A stretch of 64,000 bases of DNA, taken from positions 6,262,001 to 6,326,000 of the forward strand of contig NC_049561.1 of assembly GCF_013368755.1 (NCBI RefSeq). The letters are read 5' to 3'. This DNA is from Talaromyces rugulosus. Its lineage: Eukaryota; Ascomycota; Eurotiomycetes; Eurotiales; Trichocomaceae. The notes under the pieces are model-generated. The model searched no databases, was not told the DNA's origin, and was given only the letters and a program-made list of their open reading frames with translations. Within the stretch, counting starts at the first letter, position 1. Every line of letters starts with the position of its first letter. A program made the translations under genes and the position numbers. This document shows positions 1-10,684 of this stretch, piece after piece.

Positions 1-2986
1 GGAACACCCTATTGATCAAGACCGGGTTTACCGGTACTGAATTGGTTCTTCGCGATTATGAGAGCGAGCTCTGTCATGAAATGAGCTTCCTCATCTCAAA
101 AGCAGTCGACGAACAGACTAGTTCAGTTGAATCATCATCAAATCTGAGGTATAAACTCATTGTGGAAAAAGACTCCATACTGCAACAGAATTTGGCCGAA
201 CAGCTTCAAAACCATGGAAATCTACAAAACTGCGCATGTGATATTTTAACCATTGAAGAAGCAGCAGCAATACCGGACCTTAGAGAATATGTATCCATAT
301 TCCTTCCAGAACTCGAACACCCGTTGCTTACATCTATGGGCGAGAAGACTTACAATACGCTGAAAACTTTCTTGTTGGCTTCGAGTCATATTCTCTGGCT
401 TACTAAAGGAGGAGGAGAATCCCTCAAGGACCCTGCCTATGTAGTCATTGATGGCTTCGCAAGGTCCTTTCGGCTTGAGGCGAACAATCTGAAACTTGTT
501 TCGCTTGCGCTCCAAGACGAGGGAGGTTTGACTTTTGGACAACTTGAAACCATCTTCCAGGTCATGAGAAAAACTCTCCAAAGTCCAATAGAGGAATATG
601 AGAGAGAGTACATTGAGAAGAATGGAATGCTTCATACCAATCGAATTGTCGAGGCCAATAGCCTGAAGGCAGACTTTTTGGATCGCTTGGCACAACACAA
701 AACAGACGAAGTAGTTGCAGAAGTGACGCCAGTCTTGTTGGATATCGAATCTCCAGGCCAACTTGACACACTCTATTTCGCAAAGGACGCCGACGCAAAG
801 TATGCACCAAGTGCCAACGAAGTAGAAATCGAAGTCAAAGCCATTGAGCTAGGGTTTGTTGACTACTCCGTGGTCACTGGCCGCTCTAAAGAGTCTAAGC
901 TTGGCTCTGGATGTTGTGGAATAGTCTTGAAGGATACTCCAGAGTCTGGGTTTCAGGCAGGAGACAGGGTTTGGATGCACGGTAGTGGGATGTGCAAGAC
1001 CGTCGCTCGCTCATCTGCCGCACTGGTTACAAAGTTACCCATAGAAATCTCCTTTGAGCAAGTATGCGCATTGCCACCTGGCTCACTTGCGGTTGCCTAT
1101 GCAATGCATCAGGCTGTAAATATTCGGAAAGGCGATTCGATGCTACTCCGCTGCTCAAAGCTGCATTTGGAAGCCGCTCTACAGATGGCTATAGCAGCAG
1201 AAGTCAATCTCTACATCGTTGCTGAAGACGAAACGGCAAAAGAAATCTTGTCACGCACAAACCGAATACCCGATGACCACATAATTTCCGGCCCGCGATT
1301 CAGCAGGACATTGAAGAGACTTACGGGTGGACGAGGTGTCGATGTGATCCTAAACTCGGTAGACGAGGACATTAGTCAATGCTTCGAGTCCCTGTCACCC
1401 TTTGGTACCTTTGTAGACATTGTTGATCATAGGGAGTCCACCGTCAGTCTTCGAAACCAGCAGGCTAACTTGAATGTTACAACCATCACGGTCAACAGCG
1501 CACTTATGGCTCAAGAGCGGCCACAGATGTTAAGCCCGGCCATGGAGAAGGTAATTACTTTGGCAGCAGCGGGGGCCCTCAAACCTTCCACAGACGTGAA
1601 AACGTATCCATTATCCCAAGCAAAGACAGCGTTCGAGGAGCTAGGAGCAAATAAAGAAGGCGCCAAGGTAGTATTGAGTGTTGAGATGCAAGATAAAATC
1701 ACGGTATGTTAACAACATGATAAAACGCTGTTTACCATAGGCTAACCATTGGATCCCTAGTGTATTCAATCACGCAAACAAACATATCAGTTTCCCGGAG
1801 ATGCAACCTATGTTATATCTGGTCTAGGAGGCCTCGGCAGAAGCGTTGCTCGCTGGATGGGCCATAAAGGAGCTAAGCATCTTCTCTTGCTTTCCCGATC
1901 TGGTGGAAAATCAAAAGAAGCCATGGAATGTATCTCATTTTTGCAAAAGATGGGAGTTACCATTGAAGCTCCCGTCTGCGATGTCTCCAATCGAGAAGAT
2001 GTGAAGAAGACGATTTCTAAATATCAGACGACATTGCCGCCAATTAAAGGGTGCATCCATCTCTCCAAATCAGGAAATGTAAGGATGCTACTTCATAAGT
2101 TCAGGAATAGTTCAGCGTTAACAAAACTACACAGGATGCGCTTTTTGAAAACATGCCCTTCTCGATGTGGCGGGAGAACATGGGCGCGAAAGCAGACGGA
2201 GCATGGAATCTTCACGAATTCCTCCCTAAAGGTCTTGACTTTTTTGTTATGTTCGCATCGATTGGTGGTGTCATCGGCTCGGTTACTCTCGTTGCCTACG
2301 GATCATCAAACCATTATCTAGACGGCCTCGCACAATACCGAATTTCACAGGGTGAGAAAGCAATGGCACTAGACTACGGAGTTGCCGAAGAAGATGGCAG
2401 GCTTGCTGAAGACCAAGCTCTGTTCCATAGGTTCATGTTGGAAGGCAAGTATATCCCAATGCCTGAATATGAATTCTTGGCCCTGTTGGACTACGCCTGT
2501 GATCCTACCACACAACTATCCAACATCAGGGAGAGCCAGCCAGTTAGTGGTATCGAGACTCCAGCGAAAATCATGGCCAAGGGGTTCGAGCTGCCACAGG
2601 CAATGCGCCAACCGCTTTGGCGTCATATGTTCCATGTAAAGGCCGTTGAGAAAACGAACAATTCTTCCGCTACGGCGGATAGGAAGCAGAATCTCACCGC
2701 AAAACTCGACAATACTGTTTCCATAGAAGAAGCAGCAAACCTTATCACAGCAGCTTTAGTCAAGCGAGTGTCAAGGACGACTTCAGTCGCAGAAGAGAAG
2801 TTGGATATAAATCGGCCAATGCATACTTACGGGGTTGACTCATTGACAGCTGTTGATTTGCGGAACTGGTTTGCAAGCACCATCAGTATTGACGTGGCCG
2901 TGTTCGAAATTTTAGGGGATGTCTCCTTCGCAGATATTGGCGGTCTTGTTGCGAGGAAGTACAAGGAGACGCCTCGAGAGGGTTAA
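1..2986 (+). CDS. Highly reducing polyketide synthase, 3' part (psiKR-ER-KR-ACP)
   Basis: This is the C-terminal 956 residues or so of an iterative type I PKS; the frame is open at the left edge, so KS, AT, DH and any methyltransferase lie outside the window. Exons read as <1..1703, 1761..2078 and 2135..2986; both introns are 56-57 bp and keep frame. Domain order: a TGFTGTELVLRDY segment and structural KR (nt 12-760), a medium-chain enoylreductase-like domain (about 770-1690), a ketoreductase with the SGLGGLG cofactor loop and Ser/Tyr/Asn residues (VAYGSSN), and an ACP with GVDSL, whose phosphopantetheine serine codon is at 2840-2842. No thioesterase follows. The ER lacks its usual glycine-rich loop, reading LRCSKLHLEAALQ instead, so it is probably inactive and reduction may need a partner in trans. 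Product unknown. The KR looks intact. Confidence 0.92.
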
Positions 2987-3968
2987 TTTGTGGGTGGCAT
3001 TTCTTAGCACTGCAGACATGATAAAGTATCCTTTGATAAAACAAGTCTGATTTTATCTATAAATGTGCGCCTTCAATGTTCCAAGTACTAGAGTGTGTAG
3101 CAGAAGAGTAGTTAGGTACCTGTATATATATATTCTGAATATATAGAGCATTATATCTTTCATTGAACATTGAACACATGCATTGTCTACATCAATCAAT
3201 TGGTTTTTCCGAGCTTATTCAAGACAGCAATTGATATCAATTGATGACACCGAACCAAATATCTTAATTACACTAGCATACATGTATCATTATAAACAAA
3301 AGAATCCCGTTAAATGATTTAATTCTTGACTACATGCTATTCTAAACTTGTATAGCTCCTATCCGAGCTAACTATACAGAAACAGCTCAATCACTATATC
3401 CTGATCCTAGATCCCTAAGTTTATTGATGGGTTGGCTTTACCCAAATCTTGTCCTTTATTTTTGTTCATGATTTCTCAAGTAACCTTAAGAAAATCAAAC
3501 CATGCCGGTCCAACTGCATCGGCCATGCCAACACCACGGAGCACACCCACGAAATTAACAAAAAAAAGCGAGACCAGCCCGATTTCTTCCTCTCCCGCGT
3601 GGCGCTTGTGGTTGGTTGGCTCCGATGCGCAGTTCGGATTCATGGATTCTTGTCGTTATTGTCGTTCATTAATTAGTGTAAAAATAAGTAAATATATAAG
3701 AATGGAAAAAGATCCGTTTTTTTTTTGTTGGTTTTTGTTTTTTGTTGTCGTATTCAGTATATCGAAAATTGATCATGACTGCATCAAGAGAGTTTTTTTT
3801 AACGTATACCGATGTTGATTGGTGGTGCGTTCTTCGAATGGTTCGCTGACGGTCAAAAGGAGTGACAGGAGGATAAAATAAATATCCTCGACGGCGGGGA
3901 AGAAGCGTGGTCGACTGTTAAAGAAAAAAAAGAGGCGAACTTTTCTAAACGAGACTTGTCCGAGACAT
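2987..3968. other. Tail-to-tail intergenic region between PKS and esdC
   Basis: This AT-rich stretch holds the 3' ends of two convergent genes. Poly-T and TATATA runs occur, for example around 3120-3150 and 3717-3728. Short open frames at 3432-3818 have no recognisable content, and I see no gene here. Confidence 0.6.
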
Positions 3969-4760
3969 TCACCGACGGACGACGATTCCCTGGCGGCGAG
4001 CACCACGGCGGGCAGCACGGTATTCAGAGTCAGACTCGGACTCGGACGAGCAATCGCTGCCCTCGGACGAATCCAAGTATCCGCATCGGCTGCCACCGCA
4101 GTCGAGCTTGACGCGGTCACCCTTGCGGGTGATGCCGTAGCGTTCGCAGCGGCAGACCGAGTTGGACTGGTCGCTAAGAGAGGAAAGCGAGGACGGCGAG
4201 GTGCTGTCGGTGCGCGACGAGAGCGAAGATCCGGCCGAGCTGGGCGGGCTGCTCGAGAACGAGTCAGAGTCGGACAGCTGCGAGCGCGAGAAGCGGTCGG
4301 TAAGTTCGTCGACGGTGGGGAAGTGGGTTCCCTCGCGGAGGCCGCGTGATGCGTACGGCTTGGACGGCTTGGGGTGCTGGATCTTGGATGGCGAGAGCGC
4401 GCGGCCCTTGGGGATATCGACGGACTCACGGCGTGCGTGGCTGGATCGGTGGGAAGAGCTTGACTTGCCACCGGGAACGTCGAGCACGTTGAGCTTGCGA
4501 CCGGTGGTCGGCTCGACGGTGTATTCCACGGCGGGATCGTGCGAGACGTGGTATCCATCCATGATGTAGTAGTACCAGTAGCGGCCTCCGAGTTGCAGGA
4601 CCGAAGTCTGGAAGCGGAATTTACCAGCCCATCCTCCTGACTTGTGAGAGTCCTTGGACAAGGGCAATTGACGAGAGTAGTTGTCCCAGGAACCAACCAG
4701 GTGCACGGTCTTGACGCTGCTGGAGGTGCGAAGAGAAAAGTTGAGTTGAACGGCGGCCAT
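3969..4760 (-). CDS. esdC: EsdC-like protein with AMPK-type glycogen-binding (CBM48/E-set) domain
   Basis: An intronless 263-residue protein. Residues 1-95 form an AMPK beta-like carbohydrate-binding fold: a VHLVGSWDNY strand, then a GGRYWYYYIMDGYHVSHDP segment, the typical E-set glycogen-binding pattern. The middle (about 95-200) is Ser/Pro-rich low complexity. The tail has a cysteine cluster (CRCERYG, LDCGGSRCGY) and ends in acidic and then basic residues. Length and order match Aspergillus EsdC, known from A. nidulans as an early sexual development protein; that name rests on remembered family features, not a search. The ATG at 4760 is the first in frame and starts directly with the glycogen-binding fold. 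It converges with the PKS and has a long intergenic region upstream. Confidence 0.82.
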   Translation of the reverse strand: MAAVQLNFSLRTSSSVKTVHLVGSWDNYSRQLPLSKDSHKSGGWAGKFRFQTSVLQLGGRYWYYYIMDGYHVSHDPAVEYTVEPTTGRKLNVLDVPGGKSSSSHRSSHARRESVDIPKGRALSPSKIQHPKPSKPYASRGLREGTHFPTVDELTDRFSRSQLSDSDSFSSSPPSSAGSSLSSRTDSTSPSSLSSLSDQSNSVCRCERYGITRKGDRVKLDCGGSRCGYLDSSEGSDCSSESESDSEYRAARRGARRQGIVVRR

Positions 4761-6430
4761 TGTTGCAGTATGGAAAAAATTAATTATATACTAAAAAGGC
4801 GATAGACGAGTATAGACGAGTGAGCAGTCTTGGCGGAAAGAATTCGGCTCGACGACAGAGCTTCTTTGACGGGGGATTCCTCAAAAGTTTGAGAAAGTTG
4901 TTGTTGCGATGATTGAGTAGTTGGAGTTGACAGTAACAGCACTTTGACACGAAGCAAAGAGCTGAGCACGTTTCAGACAGAGAACCGAGAAGACGGAGAT
5001 GAGTTGGCAATCCACGGTGAAAACCTGGAAATTGATATCTGAAAAAGGCTGTTTGAAGTCGAGTCACAGACTCGAGATCGATCGCAAAAAAGAAGAGACG
5101 AATTAAAACAGTCTTTCCGATTAAGAATTAAGATGCTGCACACGACGGCAACAAGAAAAAGATGGTATAAAAAATGAACTGATAGAAGGTATTTTTGAGC
5201 AAGGAAGAGCTGGAAACGTCAGGCCGACCGGCGACAAGACGTTATTGAGATGGGGAATTATTGTCAAAGATCAAAGTGACCAAGTGTATGTAATAAGGGC
5301 AGGTATCAAAAGGAGCACAGCTCGTGATGATTACCTGAAGTAATTGATAAAATTAGAATAGAGGCGGCAAACACACAACGAACAAGTGCAACCAGCGCAC
5401 TTGGTACTTTGAAATTAGGGGCAGCTCTGAAAAGAGAAAAAAAAGCTTGCTGAAGAAAGAAAAGAAGAAAGAAAAAACAGAGATGGGCGGCAACGCATCT
5501 TTATGTTGGGCGGTTGCGGGGACCAACCATACGGCATGAGTCTTTTCGAGATGGGCGAGGCGGGGCACCTGGACAGTGAGTAGCATAGCGTCGGACAGTG
5601 CAGGACAAGTGCAGGACAGGCGTAAGATGCCCGCGTCAAGACGTGAAGATACGGCCGCTGGTTTGATGCATCGTGGTGGCCGGCGGGGTTGGCCAGCGTT
5701 GCGGTGCAGGACGGCGGCCTCTGCCATTGCCTGCCAATTGCGCTGGTGGACCAGGTGATGGCCGTGATGGCCGTGATGGGCGCATATCCCTGGGTAGTGA
5801 TTGGGCGAGATGGTTGCGCTGGAGCTATGAATAGCACAACGCCATGACCATGATGCGAGATGGGGATGTTGACGAGATGAGGAGACGTGCAGGTCGACCA
5901 GTGCGAGCGCGCTGCTTGCCGCCGGCCACCCTCCCTCGCCTGCGCGCTCGGCCACTCACCGCCCGCCGTCCGACTTGCCCGCAGAAACACCTGTACACTA
6001 GGGCTTTAGTGCAAGCCCTAATTTGCAGACCATCGTCTATGAATATCGACGAATAGTGCGTGCTGCGGTGGAGTCGCTGGACACATGATGTTTACTGTTT
6101 ACTGTTTACTCGGTGAACAAGTCTGAAGAATCCAACTTTATCTGGCCGACTCGGTCCGACTACCCAAGGATGTATTGTAGATGCAACGTATAATGTCATT
6201 TTGTAATGGGTTGGTTAATACAACAGTCTGACCAGCCGCTGGCCCCTCATCTGGCTGTCAGGAATTAAAAGGCAGATCTAAATTTCCAGTTTGTCAGGGA
6301 ATAACTAGGGAACAAGAAAGTGGACACGAGTATAGAAAATAACGCTGTACGCCTTGCGGATGCCGAATGTCCTCGTATAGAAACAAGAAAAAAAGAGAAG
6401 AAGAAAAAAGTATCCAAACGTAGAAGTGCA
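4761..6430. promoter_or_regulatory. esdC upstream region and RPB2 3' flank
   Basis: About 1.7 kb with no convincing gene. The esdC-proximal part (4761-5500) is likely leader and promoter of esdC. Several short upstream frames on the minus strand (4784-5067) could act as uORFs if transcribed. Open frames around 5353-6056 on both strands overlap one another and look like by-products of a GC-rich segment. A tandem tttactg repeat lies near 6090-6110. The last ~380 bp would hold the RPB2 3' UTR. Confidence 0.4.
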
Positions 6431-9400
6431 CTACCGCACAGACACACCAGACCGGTCAGTGAACATGCGTGCTGCAATGTTCATGGCGGCCAATTCCTGG
6501 AAGAGCAGCTTGGCTGCATACGGAATATGCACCTGCGAGATGCGGTGTTTGTTGTTACACAGTCGGCACTCGAATAAGCCCTTCTTCAGTTTCCTGCACG
6601 TCATCTGTTAGCGTCTATACACACACCATACAAAAAATAATAAATAAAAAAATAGACTTACGCAATCGGTGTCATCAGCCCGCAGTCGTCGCAAATGTGA
6701 ACCCGGAATGGATCAGACACATCAAACAGTCGCTCCTTCAGGAACGCGCTGGCGCCGTGGGCAATCATACAATCGCGCTCCATTTCTCCGAATCGCAGAC
6801 CACCGTCACGCGCACGACCTTCAACGGGCTGTCGAGTCAGGATCTGCGTCGGCCCACGAGCTCGCGCGTGGATCTTGTCGTCCACCATGTGTCGTAGACG
6901 TTGATAGTATGTAGGTCCGAGGAACACCTGCGCTCGGAGCTTCTTGCCAGTGTGTCCGTTGTACATGACCTCAAAGCCGCGCGATTGATAGCCGTGTTCG
7001 CGCAGAAGTCGGGACACAGAGTCGACCGTGACATCCGTAAAGGGAGTGGCGTCACCTTCGTACCCACGGAGCGAAGACACTTTACTGAGCTGACACTCGA
7101 TCAAATGCGCAATCGTCATACGCGATGGAATGGCATGCGGGTTGATGATCAGATCAGGAACAATACCCTCGCGAGTAAAAGGCATATCCTCTTGTCGGTA
7201 TGTGATACCAATCGTACCCTTTTGTCCGTGGCGGGACGCAAACTTGTCTCCAATTTGAGGTATCTTGGTCGTCCTCGTTCGGACCTTGACCAATTTCAAC
7301 TCGGCATCGTTGCCCGCAGTGACCAACACCCTGTCAATGATACCGGACTCGGTCGCTCGCAGGGACGTTGACACGTCGATTTTGGTGTGAGCCTGAGTAC
7401 GCTGGCCCAATTCTTCGGCATCCGGTGCCAACGGCGCTGTTTTCCCGATGATGATATCTTCACCAGTAACTCGCACACCGGGCGCAACAAGTCCGTCATC
7501 TTCGATCTTGTCGTAAGTGCCTTTCCTCATGCCAATTGTATCCGCACGCGTTGGCTTTTCAAACGTTTCAACCGTCTGCAGGCCAAGCTTCCTCTCGCTT
7601 TCAGTATACGTGCGGTAGAACAAACTACGGAACAGACCACGATCAACGCCACTCTGACTCAAAATAACAGAGTCTTCCTGGTTGTAACCAGAGTAACATG
7701 CAATGGCGACAATGGCATTCTGACCAGCTGGCAGCTCGCGGAACTTCAAAAACTCCATAGATCGTGTAGTCGCCAACGGCTTCTGCGGGTAGTAAAGAAT
7801 GTTGGCCATTGTTTCCATGCGCTGGTCGAAATTCGTTAAGAAGACTCCCATGGCCTGTTTACCCATGGCAGACTGGTATACGTTACGGGGCGACTGGTTG
7901 TGGTCGGGGAACGGAATGATACTGGCACAGATACCCAGAATCATACTTGGATGAATCTCACAATGTGTCCAGATATGCGCCTTTTGACTCAAGATAGAGC
8001 GAACCCGCTTGTTCGGATTGTGGGTGTCTTCTGGCATCGCATACCCCGCTTGCAGCTGCTTCGAGATCTCCAGATCCTCTGGTGTCATTGCAATCATAAT
8101 CGTCTCTTCTTCTTCGGCGTCCACATATTCAATCACCCCTGACTTGACGAGGCCTTCCCACCCGTAGTACTGTTCACGCCGCTCCTCTGGGTCAAGGTCC
8201 GGCGGAAGTTCGCGATCTGCTTCGAGTTTGCGGATGTGCTCTTTATTAAGTACCAGCGATCCGCAGTTTTCACTCCTGGGGTCATTGTCAATCACAAAGA
8301 GAGGTCGACACACTCGGCCAGCATCCGTGAAAATCTTGAACTCTCGGTCACGCATATCGCGAACCAAGCTTACTTCATGCGATATCATGTTCCGTCGACG
8401 AAGTGCCTGAACAGTGCTAACCAAATGTGCAGGATCACGATGAACACCGACCCAGACACCGTTGACAAAAACTTTGGTGACATTGGGTGTGACCGTTGGC
8501 TCAAACTCTTCGAGAACTTCCATATTTCGTTGAATCATAAAGTCAACGATGGGCTCGCTAGGCGATCCAACAGTGATGGAGCACATCAGTGCTAGGTTCT
8601 TAACCAGACCACAAGCCTGGCCTTCAGGCGTTTCGGCTGGGCAGACAAGACCCCAGTGAGTGTTGTGCAGCTGTCGAGGCTTGGCGATTTTCCCGTCTCG
8701 ACCAATTGGTGTATTGGTACGTCGCAAATGAGACAGACTAGAAGCAAATGTGTATCTACTGAGCACCTGAGAGACACCTGCCTTGGAGCTCATGGCCTTC
8801 TTTTGCTCGCCCCAGTTACCCGTAGCAAGAGCATATTTGAGACCACCAGTCAAAGTAGCAGCCTTGAGACCGACGTTCAACACGACCTCGCGGTTTGTTT
8901 CAACGCAGCGCTGAACGTAGCGAGTAAGATCCCTCGTGACCCGAGTGAAGAGGGTTCGGAAAAGCGTTGCTAGAAGTGGACCAGCCAAATCAAGACGCTT
9001 CTTACCAAAATGATCTCGGTCATCAACATCTCGACGGCCCAGCGCACATTGTAGAAGCTTGTGTACCATGTAGCCCAAGAAATATGCCTTTCGAGTTTCG
9101 CTTCCTTCACTCTGAGAGATGTGAGGAAGGAATTCCTTTTGCATGATTTCCCTCGCGTACCGCACACGCCTGTCGTGGTTCATACTCGTCTGTGATGAGC
9201 CACGCTTACTGATGAAGTCCAAGGCGACTTCTCGATCCTGAATCACAAAGCCTTCTTCGATGCACGGCTTTAACATCTCAAGCATTGGGGTATCGTTGCG
9301 ATTGTAGCAAATGTGGCTGAGAATATCTTCATCAGAGACAACACCAAGGGCTCGGAAAACAATGACGATGGGGATGTCTGTTTTAATATACGGCAGAGAT

Positions 9401-10269
9401 GATCGTATCGTCGGTCCGAAGCCACCTTTGCTACTGTCTCCCTTAGCAAAAAGTTTGAGCGACAGCTGAGAAAGAATGCGGGAGCCCTTTTCGACGGCAC
9501 TTCGAATTTCCGCAACATAAGGCGTCGGGCTTGGAGGTGCCTTCTTGAAGACTTGGACAATATTTCCAGCACTTCGCTCCTGGGCGATTAGAACCTTTTC
9601 ACTTCCGTTGATAATAAAGTAACCACCAGAGTCATATGGACACTCCCTCCAGTTGTAAAGGCTCTGTTCGTTCAAGTCCCTCAGCAGGCAGTATTTCGAT
9701 TTCAACATGATCGGTATTCTGCCAATGTAGCAGCCTTTGGCTTCCTCCTCTGTGACGGCAACTGGTTTCTCTTCCCAGTCCAAGAAAGTGCCAGAAACTT
9801 TTTGATCCTCGCTTCCATCCAATCCATCCTCGCCGTCACGGTCAGCGACTTTTCGTTCGCGACCTTCGGTCAGTTTTTTATCGACATTAAGATACAAGGG
9901 AGAGGCGTAGGTGAGATTTCGATGACGGGCGTCCATGGGCAGCAGAATGGTCGTTCGCCCGTTGATCTCAGCAACCGAGGGTCGAGCAAGCATGATCGTG
10001 CCGTATTTGATCTGGTATCGACGAATGACCACGGGGTCGATTTCATCCTCGTTGGGAGTAATCGTCTGGTCGATGGTCACTTGTCCCTGCTCCTCCACCA
10101 ACTCCTGCATCGTCGATGAAATGAATTCATCAAAGGAATCCAGCTGCTGCGAAACTAGACCCTTTGAATCAAAGTAAGACGAAATGACGGTCCAGCAATC
10201 TTCCGAAGTGATCCCTTCCTCCTCATCGTCATAGTATTCATCCTCGTAGACCTCCTCGTAGTCCGCCAT
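6431..10269 (-). CDS. rpb2: RNA polymerase II second-largest subunit RPB2
   Basis: Two exons, 6662..10269 and 6431..6593 (complement), separated by a 68-bp intron with a GTAAGT donor and TGCAG acceptor; the join gives 1,256 residues, close to yeast Rpb2. The protein forms half of the Pol II active centre. Hallmarks seen: acidic N-terminus, [18 protein letters not shown], the [10 protein letters not shown] and [15 protein letters not shown] blocks, [23 protein letters not shown], and the C-terminal HICDDCG ... FECRLCNN zinc ribbon, whose second cysteine pair is on the small last exon. An in-frame extension upstream to 10356 exists, but the ATG at 10269 ([10 protein letters not shown]) matches the normal acidic start. 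Conserved along its length; no sign of damage. The 415-bp gap to the next gene has a GTCACGTGAC palindrome at 10578. Confidence 0.98.
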
Positions 10270-10684
10270 GATGTCCTTTTTTCCTTTTTGTTTTGCTCGA
10301 TCGATCGCGACTTCCGAAAGCTTTTCGATTGGGGGCACTTGAAGAAAGCTTTTCAAGAGTGATAACCCGCGACCCTAGACCTGAGGCGCGAGATCGCGCG
10401 CGTGAGAGATGAAATCACGATGGAATAGTCGAGGAAGAGCAAGGAGGGGGCGGTGGAGGAGGAAAGGCAGACGAGGAAGAGTGAATGTTCTTTGAGTCTT
10501 TGGGTGGATCTTCTTCTTCTTCTCCGACCGCTATGGCGACTGGCATCCTAACCCCTTGGAGCCTAGCGTGTTTTAAAGTCACGTGACCTTTGTAGACACC
10601 GGAGGCTGCTACAACGAACATGGAGGTATAACAAAGAGTACGGGAGTAGCGGTACATTATATTGATACATTCCTTATTATAGGC
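10270..10684. promoter_or_regulatory. RPB2 promoter region
   Basis: A 415-bp gap upstream of RPB2 and downstream of the CTNNBL1-like gene. It contains a GAAGAA/TCTTCC-rich purine-pyrimidine tract around 10430-10525 and one perfect 10-bp palindrome, GTCACGTGAC, at 10578-10587, an E-box/CACGTG site. No gene seen. Confidence 0.5.
10578..10587. promoter_or_regulatory. GTCACGTGAC palindrome upstream of RPB2
   Basis: Perfect 10-bp palindrome containing CACGTG, about 310 bp upstream of the RPB2 start codon; a bHLH (Cbf1/SREBP-like) site by pattern. Confidence 0.5.

Noticed and set aside
3773..4696. 307-codon minus-strand frame overlapping esdC
   Set aside because: Ser/Pro/Arg-rich out-of-frame reading of esdC; the esdC frame has a real domain.
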